Shown one piece after another: positions 37,706 to 45,462 of a stretch of 64,000 nucleotides of DNA. Location: the NCBI RefSeq assembly GCF_900111405.1, contig NZ_FOHJ01000001.1, positions 466,806-530,805 of the forward strand, in the 5' to 3' direction. A model generated the notes under the pieces. The model was not told the DNA's origin. It did not search any database and saw only the letters and a list, made by a program, of their open reading frames with translations. The position numbers and the translations under genes were made by a program. The stretch is from Salinibacillus kushneri (lineage in GTDB: Bacteria; Bacillota; Bacilli; Bacillales; Alkalibacillaceae). Numbering within the stretch: position 1 is the stretch's first letter; every line of letters begins with the position of its first letter.

Positions 37706-37780
37706 ATCGTACCTAGGTACCAATATCAGATACCTCATCAAACCACATACACCTCAAATAGCCCCTACAAAATCACTCAA

Positions 37781-37836
37781 TGTCCTTCTATTCACGGACA
37801 AACCCTGATAATTGTCCATAAGGGGTACCGGTTACG
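37781..37836 (+). repeat. 55-bp repeat, copy B
   Basis: This clear copy has TGTCCTTCT at the left, the dyad CGGACAA and AATTGTCC, ATAAGGGGTACC and GGTTACGG. It sits between dnaD and the retron, in the same orientation as copies C and D. Confidence 0.75.
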
Positions 37837-37946
37837 GATAGCGCAACTAACGCATAATCCAACCATTGTTATCTTTTAGACCCACCTTTGACAGAAAATA
37901 GATTTAACTATCACATGTGGACTTATAAATATTTCATTTGATTTAA

Positions 37947-38963
37947 CTATTTCACGAAAAATTCATATTCACTCTTTAAAACATCCCTAGATGATCCCTT
38001 AACTGAGTGAGTTATAAAATTACGCTTTATATCTTTTACTACAGTAGTTATATATGGCATTTGCCTATTGGGTTCAATTCTATTAATCGACTTTAATTGT
38101 CCTTCCAGTTTAAGAACAAGTTGTTTAAACTGAATGTAGTCATTAAATGTATTAATGGAATAATTATGAATAGCCTTAAAATTATTAAACATTTTTCTCT
38201 GTAGTTTATTTGGAGCTTTAAGTAAGCCAGTGCACGGATCAATCACAACGCCTGTAACAGTTTTATAGTTATAGGGGTTCATTCGATGGATCTTACTAGG
38301 ATGAAGTTGTAAATCGTACTTTTTAACAATTGAGTTAATATGTCTTAAAAAGGACTTTGGAATTCTCTTATGGCTTGAAAATGTCATGTCATCTACAAAT
38401 AAAGTAAAATGAATATCATTTTGCTTACATAAATTGTATATCCCATTAAACAAATCAAAATATGATAGAAAGGATAGTATTGTACTTGTAGGAAAACCTT
38501 GAGGTATATGACGTAGTGCAGTTTTACTATCAAGGGGATACGTTGTTAATTGAGTAATAATCTTAGCCACATCAGGGCTAGTATGAAACTTATGTAAAAG
38601 CAGACCATAAACATAACTATCCCGAGTACTTGGAAAAAAGTTCTGAATATCAGCAGTTTGAATATATGGTTTCTGTCTATGTATTAAGGCATTATCTAGA
38701 AAGTCTCTCTTGGGTATGCCCGCATATACATAATCAGGGATATTAGTTTTACATAACATTTTATTTAACCGTCTTAAAAGTGACTTATAATGTTGATCCG
38801 TATTAAAAAGCGTTCTTACTTTTTTGCCTACCTTTTTCTTAAAAGGGTAGACCGTATATCTTTCTTCAATTCGGTTAAAATTTTCAACATCTGTCTTAAG
38901 TAGACTGGCTAATCTTCTTTTATTGTGTAGTTCAAATAGAGAATGTGGTTGTGAAATTAACAT
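37947..38963 (-). CDS. Retron-type reverse transcriptase
   Basis: This 338-residue reverse transcriptase has no maturase or HNH extension. Retron signatures are present: NALIH at residues 91-95 (NAxxH region X), IPQGFPTS at 153-160, the catalytic FVDDMTFS at 189-196 (FVDD in place of the usual YADD), and KTVTGVVID at 234-242 (the VTG region Y). It would reverse-transcribe part of its own noncoding RNA to make msDNA. The ATG at 38963 lies inside the last codons of the accessory gene with a 7-bp overlap, so the two are translationally coupled. A predicted msr-msd RNA lies upstream at 39287-39499. Confidence 0.9.
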   Translation of the reverse strand: MLISQPHSLFELHNKRRLASLLKTDVENFNRIEERYTVYPFKKKVGKKVRTLFNTDQHYKSLLRRLNKMLCKTNIPDYVYAGIPKRDFLDNALIHRQKPYIQTADIQNFFPSTRDSYVYGLLLHKFHTSPDVAKIITQLTTYPLDSKTALRHIPQGFPTSTILSFLSYFDLFNGIYNLCKQNDIHFTLFVDDMTFSSHKRIPKSFLRHINSIVKKYDLQLHPSKIHRMNPYNYKTVTGVVIDPCTGLLKAPNKLQRKMFNNFKAIHNYSINTFNDYIQFKQLVLKLEGQLKSINRIEPNRQMPYITTVVKDIKRNFITHSVKGSSRDVLKSEYEFFVK

Positions 38964-39214
38964 TGGCTACCTCGCATTCTTTTTTGATTGTAAAAGAAGC
39001 TAGAGAGAATATTTTTTATTGAATCTATTCCCAAATGGAAGACTTCTTTTAGAAACAATAATCGAATAAACAGAATAATAGTTTTAGCTAGTAAAGCGGC
39101 AAATTCAGGAACAAAGTTCTCTATGAATAAATTTTTCACTCGCTTATAACTAGAACTTTTTCTATCTCTGTTTTTTCGGCGATACTTACGATTTTTACAA
39201 CGAGATTCCTCCAA
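38957..39214 (-). CDS. Retron accessory protein, basic with one hydrophobic helix
   Basis: This 85-residue protein starts at TTG 39214, seven bases after AGGAGG. Residues 5-30 are extremely basic (RCKNRKYRRKNRDRKSSS), and residues 38-60 are hydrophobic (EFAALLAKTIILFIRLLFL), followed by an amphipathic stretch. It overlaps the reverse transcriptase gene and lies between it and the putative msr-msd RNA, the usual place for a retron effector. I do not recognise it as a known effector class. A membrane-acting toxin or a nucleic-acid-binding adaptor are both possible. Confidence 0.75.
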   Translation of the reverse strand: MEESRCKNRKYRRKNRDRKSSSYKRVKNLFIENFVPEFAALLAKTIILFIRLLFLKEVFHLGIDSIKNILSSFFYNQKRMRGSQC

Positions 39215-39286
39215 CGTTGCCCCTCCTTTTAATATTAAATTGGCCAAAAGGCCCCTCTGCTCGTTAATATTATTGGGAAGGTATTT

Positions 39287-39499
39287 TTGAGACAAGTATC
39301 GCTCTCTCTAGCATCCTCTAGCCAAAAGTCCTCTGCTCAGATCATTTATGATGAAATTCTTATACTACTATGAACTTATAGGACCTTAGATTAGGGACCG
39401 TTACGGTAAACGGATAAAAGCCCCCGACTGATAGCGCTTCATGAACAAAATTGTGTTCAATCCACTAAATTTTTGCAGAGGTATTGTCTCAATTTTCGC
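39287..39499 (-). ncRNA. Predicted retron msr-msd RNA
   Basis: On the minus strand TTGAGACAA (39484-39492) near the 5' end is exactly complementary to TTGTCTCAA at 39287-39295, as expected of a1/a2. A second nested pair is CCTCTGC (39475-39481) with GCAGAGG (39330-39336). Between them lie small hairpins: TGAACA with TGTTCA around 39445, and CCGTT with AACGG around 39400. A promoter-like TTAACA-17-TAGAAT lies just upstream. The msr/msd boundary and branching G are not assigned. Confidence 0.7.
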
Positions 39500-39505
39500 A
39501 ATTTA

Positions 39506-39534
39506 ATTCTACCATAAAAATGCAATTCTGTTAA
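39506..39534 (-). promoter_or_regulatory. Promoter of the retron RNA
   Basis: On the minus strand TTAACA and TAGAAT are separated by exactly 17 bases. The predicted start of transcription falls about 8 bases before the a1 segment of the retron RNA. Confidence 0.65.
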
Positions 39535-39658
39535 ATTAAATCTATCTGTTTTATTAGAATTACATTTTTTACTTTCCTCTGTTAATAAATCAAGCACTTC
39601 CAGCCTTTTCATAAGCTAGGAAATTCTTTTCTGTGCTTACCAACTAATCCCTCAGTAC

Positions 39659-39711
39659 TGCCCTTCTCAAACAGACAAAACACCTATTATCCATAAGTAA
39701 TACCGGGTACC
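39659..39711 (+). repeat. 55-bp repeat, copy C
   Basis: CCCTTCT at the left, AGACAAAACACC and TATTATCCATAAG in the middle, and a palindromic TACCGGGTACC-like right end. It lies between the retron and the HEPN-like gene pair. Confidence 0.7.
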
Positions 39712-39968
39712 TGCGCTCAGTACTCCTTAAGATATCGTTATCTGAAGAAGATAAGAAAGGCTTATTTATTTTGACTTTTTTCACTATTAATCTACTAAAT
39801 TATCCCTTTCTTTTGTACAATAATAGAAAATAAAATGGTGTTATTCGATTAGTGGGATGACTGACAAATGCGGAAGGTTTTGCCTGAAACAAAATGCAGA
39901 TTACACTGTTTAGCGTGGCTGGATTCATAAGGGGTGTCGGGTAGGGATACTTAAATTTACTTTCTTCG

Positions 39969-40655
39969 TTAGATGAGCATATCATCCCAGCCTGCTTTTT
40001 TATACAGCTCTTTTTGTTTTGCTTGAAGTTTATGTAGTTCCTCAATATCCTTACTATGGATCTCTTTTTGTTTATCACCAAACCAACTATAAAACTCCGT
40101 AACTTGATTTGCATATCCGTCTACAACATCCTTTAAAATTATACGGTCTTCCGGAATTGATTCTAAATATTCTTTTGACTTTGATGTCCACTTATCCCAT
40201 TCCTTTAAGCTTTTTGCATCTAACGTTATTGAATGAGATATTCCAGCACCCATGTTGAATGACAATGTAGCACCTGCAATCGGTAGAGTTTTATGCAAAA
40301 TATAATTCCTTAAGTCTTGTACAAATTTTGAAATAGGAATATCTATAAAGTTTCCCTTTATTTTACTATTATAATCTTTCTCAAATTCAGTTCCTTTATA
40401 TTCTTCATTATAAAAAACTCTTGTATGATCTACTAAGGTTTTTGCTGCAGCTAAAAAATTATGGAGTAATCTTGTAATCTCCCTGAATAAATCATCTAAC
40501 TTCTCTCTATTAGAAGACAAACTTAATGCTAAATCTGAATTAGAAGCGTATTCATCAAGTAACTTACTTAATTCTATTTGATTTACTTGAAATATTCTGT
40601 ATGACAATTGAAGTGTCTCAATCTTATCAATTATCCTCCGACCCTCAGAGGACAA
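39969..40655 (-). CDS. HEPN-like protein, hypothetical
   Basis: This 228-residue predicted all-helical protein has a DLRNYILHKTLP motif, with R116, N117 and H121 forming the RNxxxH signature of HEPN nucleases in the middle of a helix. I recognise no other domain. The listed start is a TTG without a ribosome binding site. A well-placed AAAGAGGT precedes an ATG at about 40673 in another frame that ends at TGA after eight codons and overlaps the TTG. The gene may therefore be translationally coupled or frameshifted at its 5' end. It follows the 331-residue gene after 38 bp and forms a pair with it. A defence or toxin role is inferred. Confidence 0.65.
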   Translation of the reverse strand: MSSEGRRIIDKIETLQLSYRIFQVNQIELSKLLDEYASNSDLALSLSSNREKLDDLFREITRLLHNFLAAAKTLVDHTRVFYNEEYKGTEFEKDYNSKIKGNFIDIPISKFVQDLRNYILHKTLPIAGATLSFNMGAGISHSITLDAKSLKEWDKWTSKSKEYLESIPEDRIILKDVVDGYANQVTEFYSWFGDKQKEIHSKDIEELHKLQAKQKELYKKAGWDDMLI

Positions 40656-40693
40656 TATATGTGAATGCCATTTATCTTTACCTCTTTCAGCTC

Positions 40694-41689
40694 TTAACTT
40701 AACAAGTTATTCTTTAGTACTGATTTTTTATTAAAGTACTCAACCAAATAATTTACGTGTTGATTTAGCTCATATACATCCTCAAGCAAAGGAATATTTC
40801 CATTATCATGTGAAAAGTCATTTGCTAAATTAATAATTCTCTGCTCTAAAACATCATTCAATGGATCATTAAATTTTTTCAAATGTCTTTTTAGATCTCC
40901 TAAAAAATTTTTTTCATAGTGTTTTTTAGGAAGGCTGTATTCATAAAACAAACAATAATATTTAAGTAATGACTCTAATATTGTCCTAAGTATATTCCCT
41001 GAGCTTCTTATTTCATCATGTTCATTTTCATATAATTTATCTAATTTAGATTGTACAGTTAAAATGCGTTCCTTAGCATGCATCAGTGTAGAAAGTAATA
41101 ATAGCTTTTGAGAACGTGATCTATGAACATCTCCCTGCTTAGGCTTTAATAAGAAACTGAAAAATGGAAGGTTATATAGTAGACATTCATGTACATAATT
41201 GTTTTGAATAAACTTTATTTCAGTATGTAATTCTTGATCATTATCTTGTATTCTAAATTGATCCTCTTTTAATTTATTTATCCCCAAGAATTTTTTAGCG
41301 TCCTTCAACTTTATTACAGTAGGCATAACTAAAACCATTAAATGATTGTTTGACTTTATAAATTTTAGCTGTTGTATATTACTTAGAGAATACAAATAAT
41401 CCGCACCAAAGATATCTTGCACCATACCTTCAAATCCTCTTGGTGGTCTTTCTTTAACAAAATCTCGCCAGATGATTTTTACATAAGGTTCATGATATTC
41501 AATTGAACTGACATTATCATAGTCAGTTAGAGAAAAATGGTCTACTATAACCAATCCATCTGTTTTTATTATTAAATTATTTAAGAATTCATAACAATTC
41601 TTTGTACCATAAATATTATTCGGACAGCCAACATTCTCCCAAGCATCCAAAAATGCTTGTTCACTCATTTGATACTTTTTACTATCCAA
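40694..41689 (-). CDS. Hypothetical protein with HEPN-like C-terminus
   Basis: This 331-residue protein is not recognised as a named family. The N-terminal 180 residues are mixed alpha/beta with FVKERPPRGFEGMVQDIFG. The C-terminal 130 residues are helical, with RSSGNILRTILESLLKYYCL and later INLANDFSHDNGN, resembling HEPN-like domains seen in abortive-infection proteins. The AGGATAG before the ATG is a weak site. It is the first gene of a two-gene unit next to a retron and is AT-rich relative to the flanking operons, as expected of acquired defence cassettes. Its function is unknown. Confidence 0.65.
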   Translation of the reverse strand: MDSKKYQMSEQAFLDAWENVGCPNNIYGTKNCYEFLNNLIIKTDGLVIVDHFSLTDYDNVSSIEYHEPYVKIIWRDFVKERPPRGFEGMVQDIFGADYLYSLSNIQQLKFIKSNNHLMVLVMPTVIKLKDAKKFLGINKLKEDQFRIQDNDQELHTEIKFIQNNYVHECLLYNLPFFSFLLKPKQGDVHRSRSQKLLLLSTLMHAKERILTVQSKLDKLYENEHDEIRSSGNILRTILESLLKYYCLFYEYSLPKKHYEKNFLGDLKRHLKKFNDPLNDVLEQRIINLANDFSHDNGNIPLLEDVYELNQHVNYLVEYFNKKSVLKNNLLS

Positions 41690-42618
41690 ATTTCGTCTAT
41701 CCTTTCATATGAATTTACAATCTAGAATAATAAGCAAAGTTTATACAAGCCAAGGACCTTTGTATTCCTGTAGCATCCAGTTCATTAGATGCTTGCGATT
41801 AATTAACTTAATTGATATGAACTTGCCGCTTTTTTTATCTTTTTCGGTAAAAACTATTGGTGGCAACTCAGATTCATCCCTAGGCCTTACTATAAATAAA
41901 CATACGATAGATTTGTTCAAAAACTTCTTTAGAATGATAACATGTATGGCTGATAAATAGAATATAAAGGTCTACAACATTAGCCGAGTATGGATAATAT
42001 CACATTAACACATAGGGACACCGTGTCATTCACCCTACTCCAACCTAATCCAACCTATTGTAACTGCTAAATAAAGTAGACAGTTTTCGCTAGATAAAAA
42101 TGAACACTTTTTCAATAGCCCTAAGGCTTGAAAATGGGATCCCACAGGAGATGAATATTACCCTCAAAATGAACCACCTCTGCTACAAATTTGGACCGCT
42201 TATGAAACGATTTTAAGCCACCTCTGCCATTTAAAGATCCAGGACTTTTGACCTTTTGACCCTTTTTAAAACTTCAGAAAACGATCTTTACAAGGAGAGG
42301 TGGTAATGGTAGGCATACAGGTCAGGCAAGCTCCTAGCTGCCGTTTCTTGCAAAAACCATTACCACAAAGGCTCCTTGTCAAGATCCTAATGTGAAACAT
42401 AACTAATTTGATTAGAATAATATACTCATAATATTATTGGCTCAAAAACATGGCAAGGCTGGCTCTACTTGATGGCGATTTTCAGGAGACAGATAGGTAC
42501 CCACAATTTAATGCTACCCTCTTCACTAGACAATTGGCCATTAATTACTAGCAGAATATAACTATCAAAGAATACCATAAACAAAAAGCCAGCAATCCAA
42601 ACCCTTTGCTTTCAGAAT
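41690..42618. other. Intergenic with IS21-like end remnants and an inverted repeat
   Basis: No intact gene is present. Around 42080-42120 the sequence TAGACAGTTTTCGCTAGATA and the twice-occurring CCACCTCTGC (about 42172 and 42222) resemble terminal repeats of IS21-family elements. No transposase is present. A plus-strand open stretch at 41709-41960 shows no homology that I recognise. A large inverted repeat is listed separately. Confidence 0.45.
42283..42386. repeat. Long imperfect inverted repeat
   Basis: The left arm at 42283-42310 (GATCTTTACAAGGAG, then TGGTAATGGT) pairs with the right arm at 42356-42386 (ACCATTACCA, then CTCCTTGTCAAGATC) with two short interruptions. The 45-base centre contains a smaller GCAAG/CTTGC dyad. 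It could be a miniature element or a structured RNA. Confidence 0.6.
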
Positions 42619-43691
42619 TTAATGATTTATTACTTTGATTATATCCCTTGTCACTCTCTGAACCTCATTCCCCCACTGACCAATATCCTGCATCCTTAAT
42701 TCCTGAATCAAACCCGAATCAACCTCCACACCCAAAAGCTCTCCCCAACTAACCAACCTTACATGATTAATCCCCTTCAAAAACTCTATAGTATTCCGAT
42801 CCTCATTCAATTCATTCCGATCAAGTACCAGCAATGACTTTCTATTCACTACTGCTTCACTTACCTTACTCCACCCTGCTTTAGAAATCACAATATCCGA
42901 AGCTGCAATGTAATTTTGAGATTCAGTATAGTTGAGAGGAACTTTAAAAACATTCTGCTTGTTGATTTTCATATTACTAGAAACCAGGAAAACACAATCC
43001 TCACTATTCCATATAGGGAGTTTGTCCAGTTTTTCTATATCTATCTTCATACCTAAGCCAAAATACACAATCGTTTTATCTCGGTTTGGATTAACTGTAT
43101 TTATAATTTGATCAACTTGTTCAGGGTCTGTTTGTCTGGCGATAAATCCAGTACTTCTGCTCTTTCCCCAATCTGGTTCGTCACTTACGGCCAATGAGAT
43201 AAAATCGTCCATACTTTGATAAGAATGATAATAATGAGATAATTTATCCTCATCTATTAATCTTTGTATGCCGTATACCAGGTGAAATTTGAAACACCTA
43301 TTGATGGAATGTTTAATTCTTTTGCTGGTATAAAGGGTAATGGTGATATATCGGAAATCACTAGATCTACATGATTTTGTTTTAAAAAACCCTTCTCAAC
43401 TCTTAATGTCTCTTCCCAATCATTCATAAAAGCCTGGTACTGATGATTAATCTCATTAGCATCCGGCTTCATACTGTTATTTTGAAGAACATATCCTACA
43501 TCTGTGTTCACTTTTCTAAACTCAACATTATAACTAGTTAAGGACTCTTTTAGGAAGTCCATAGCAAAAGAATTGCAAATAATCATTCTCAAATCTTCGC
43601 CATATTGCTGAGACAACTCCCGTATTATTGCAATACTTCTGGAAGCATGGCCAAATCCGTAATCAGAAATATAAAAAGCAACAGTTTTCAT
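42619..43691 (-). pseudogene. MurG-like glycosyltransferase, frameshifted
   Basis: From ATG 43691 the frame gives MKTVAFYISDYGFGHASRS, the glycine-rich start of GT-B glycosyltransferases related to MurG, and runs to TAA after TWYTAYKD near 43257. A one-base shift there restores a frame through DEDKLSHYYHSYQS into the 3' half, which contains VYFGLGMK, VSSNMK and the nucleotide-binding SDIVISKAGWSKVSEAV. The two halves together give about 357 residues, a normal length. It was probably a cell-surface or capsule enzyme. A sequencing error cannot be ruled out. Confidence 0.8.
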
Positions 43692-43700
43692 AAGGATCAC

Positions 43701-44316
43701 CTATGAAATAACTGTTGCCTTTGATTTTTGAAAATGGGCAATGACGTCATTCCACTCAAAATATATGCGGTTAAAGTCTTCAGCACTAATTCCTGCGCCT
43801 GTCTGAACTTCTATAAATTCCAGTTCTGAGATAGCTCGTACACCATGTTTTTTTCCAGCAGGTAGATGAATAACGTCTCCAGCTTTTACTCTAGTGATTT
43901 GGTTATCTAAGGCTAATTCTCCTTCGCCTTTTACAATGGTCCATACTTCATCTCTTAAATTATGGTAATGGTAGCTGGAATTCTTTCCTTCTTCTATACA
44001 AATCCGTTTGGGTTACCATCTCTTGTTCATCATCGTATTTCGTATAGTCCAATGTTCTTGACCATCCCCAAATCCGTTCTTCATACATCGGTGGCTGATC
44101 GAAATCCTTTATAAGACCCTTTACTTTTGGACTGGATGCTTTGTCACTAACTAATATGCCATCAGGACTTGCAGCTACCACTAAATCTTTGCCTCCCAGC
44201 ACTGTAACAGGGATATCCAGTTCATTAATTAAATGAGTATTTACTGAATCTTCACTCATACGTGGTACAGGGTACAGATATTCCAAAACCTCTTTCAACA
44301 CTAAATCTAAATCATT
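43701..44316 (-). pseudogene. Mannose-1-phosphate guanylyltransferase/cupin-type relic
   Basis: The minus strand encodes the C-terminal part of a nucleotidyltransferase with cupin tail. ISVTVLGG-like text (DIPVTVLGGKDLVVAASPDG), then YEERIWGWSRTLDY, is in one frame. After a one-base shift near 44005, EEGKNSSYHYHNLRDEVW and GDVIHLPAGKKHGVRA follow in another, the cupin of ManC/ManA-like proteins. The N-terminal catalytic domain is absent, ending near repeat copy D. It is doubly damaged and is followed by the glycosyltransferase pseudogene, so a polysaccharide operon has decayed here. Confidence 0.75.
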
Positions 44317-44324
44317 AATTCATA

Positions 44325-44380
44325 CTGTCCTTTACAAATGGACAAATCGCCCAATTGTCCATAAGTAGTACCGGGTACGG
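44325..44380 (+). repeat. 55-bp repeat, copy D
   Basis: ACTGTCCTTTACAAATGGACAAA, split as dyad left arm GGACAA, then AATTGTCCATAAG and TAGTACCGGGTAC. It lies exactly where two unrelated truncated genes meet. Confidence 0.75.
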
Positions 44381-44840
44381 ATATTCAACTTTTATAAACC
44401 TTGGTGTAGGATTAATTGTTGCAGGAACCGTTTATGGATTTGCCAGTATCATTGGAATGTTGGTACCAATCATCCACTCATATGCCTGGATGATTCTAAC
44501 TACAGCTTTATTAAAGATTTTTAATATTGTTCCAAAAAGAGTAGAGAATGCAGCTAGAGACTGGTATATGTTTATTAACAAAACCATGATTCCTGCCATT
44601 TTAGTTGCAGTGAGTATCGCATTAATTAATTTGGAGGAATTGCTTAGTGTATTTACCGACTTATCATACTTTACAGTTGTCGTTGCAACCATATTATTTG
44701 CTGGAATAGGATCAGGTGACGTTGCTGTTCTAGGTGCTAGCGAAAGAATGAATCTTATGGCATTTGCCCAAATGTCTTCACGACTAGGTGGAGGGTTAAT
44801 ATTAGTGATCATGTCCTTTTTAGTTCCATTACTATTGTAA
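44379..44840 (+). pseudogene. 2-hydroxycarboxylate (citrate/malate) transporter, C-terminal fragment
   Basis: The residues YSTFINLGVGLIVAGTVYG, then SGDVAVLGASERMNLMAFAQMSSR and LGGGLILVIMSFLVPLLL are those of the C-terminal third of CitS/CimH-family carriers. Everything before is missing, since the frame begins at repeat copy D. The conserved region expected just before SGDVAVL also appears shortened, so an internal in-frame deletion is likely. About 150 residues remain of a family of about 440. No function is expected. Confidence 0.7.
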
Positions 44841-44903
44841 AAATTGATATTCTTATATTCACCATAGTAATCATGAATCACTAGATAAATAATGATATTA
44901 AGC

Positions 44904-44938
44904 TCTCTGTAATTTTCTACAGAGAGTTTTCTTTTTTA
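44904..44938 (+). terminator. Intrinsic terminator after transporter fragment
   Basis: CTCTCTGTA (44904-44912) pairs with TACAGAGAG (44918-44926) and is followed by TTTTCTTTTTT. Confidence 0.85.
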
Positions 44939-44984
44939 CATGATGGATTGTAATATTTTAGTGCAACACGTAAAAATTATGGCT

Positions 44985-45200
44985 AAAATAAAACATGAAA
45001 TAACAGCTTCGTGTACAATGTAGGTAACCACACAAACATAAACACGGAGTACTGTTATATGAGCTACAAACATTACCACATTTGAAAGAGCGCGTATAGA
45101 AACGCTAAAGAATCAAGGAATGTCTATATCTTCATTAACAAGAACTAAATCAATAAGATACAATGGACATAATCTTTTTTCTTCTGATAATTCAATAATG
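44985..45200 (+). pseudogene. IS30-family transposase relic
   Basis: From about 45058 the sequence ATGAGCTACAAACATTACC starts a broken frame resembling the IS30 transposase start (MSYKHLT-F-R-RIETL). GAAAGAGCGCGTATAGAAACG follows in a shifted frame. The preceding GTGTACAATGTAGGT could be part of an inverted end. Only about 90 bases of coding similarity remain. The following 45200-45460 is AT-rich and shows nothing that I can identify. Confidence 0.55.
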
Positions 45201-45462
45201 TCGGGTTTTTCTTTTTAAATTTCCTGAATGACTAACATGTAATTTATATACTTCCGCAGCGTTGCTTTCCCCTGTAGCCACTTCTCCGACACGTTTTTCT
45301 CTAAATCAGGAATAGATATATCCCCTTCACCTGTTCCAATTCCTCTATTGCCATTAGCAAAGCTATTTTAGCCTTCTTTAAATTTGGCATTTGATAACAC
45401 TAAAATCTCGTTCTTCTCTTTCCTTTAGAACGTTAACACAAAATATACCAGGGATGAGACCC

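Noticed and set aside
37947..38963. Reverse transcriptase as a group II intron protein
   Set aside because: No maturase, DNA-binding or HNH domain, no intron RNA domain V, and both retron-specific motifs are present.
41709..41960. Plus-strand open frame of 83 codons next to the HEPN pair
   Set aside because: It starts opposite the promoter region of the HEPN-like gene, lacks a ribosome site and has no recognisable motif. It may be a relic but cannot be supported.
25603..44380. 55-bp repeats as a CRISPR array
   Set aside because: The copies are kilobases apart, diverged and separated by genes. There are no regularly spaced short repeats and no cas genes.
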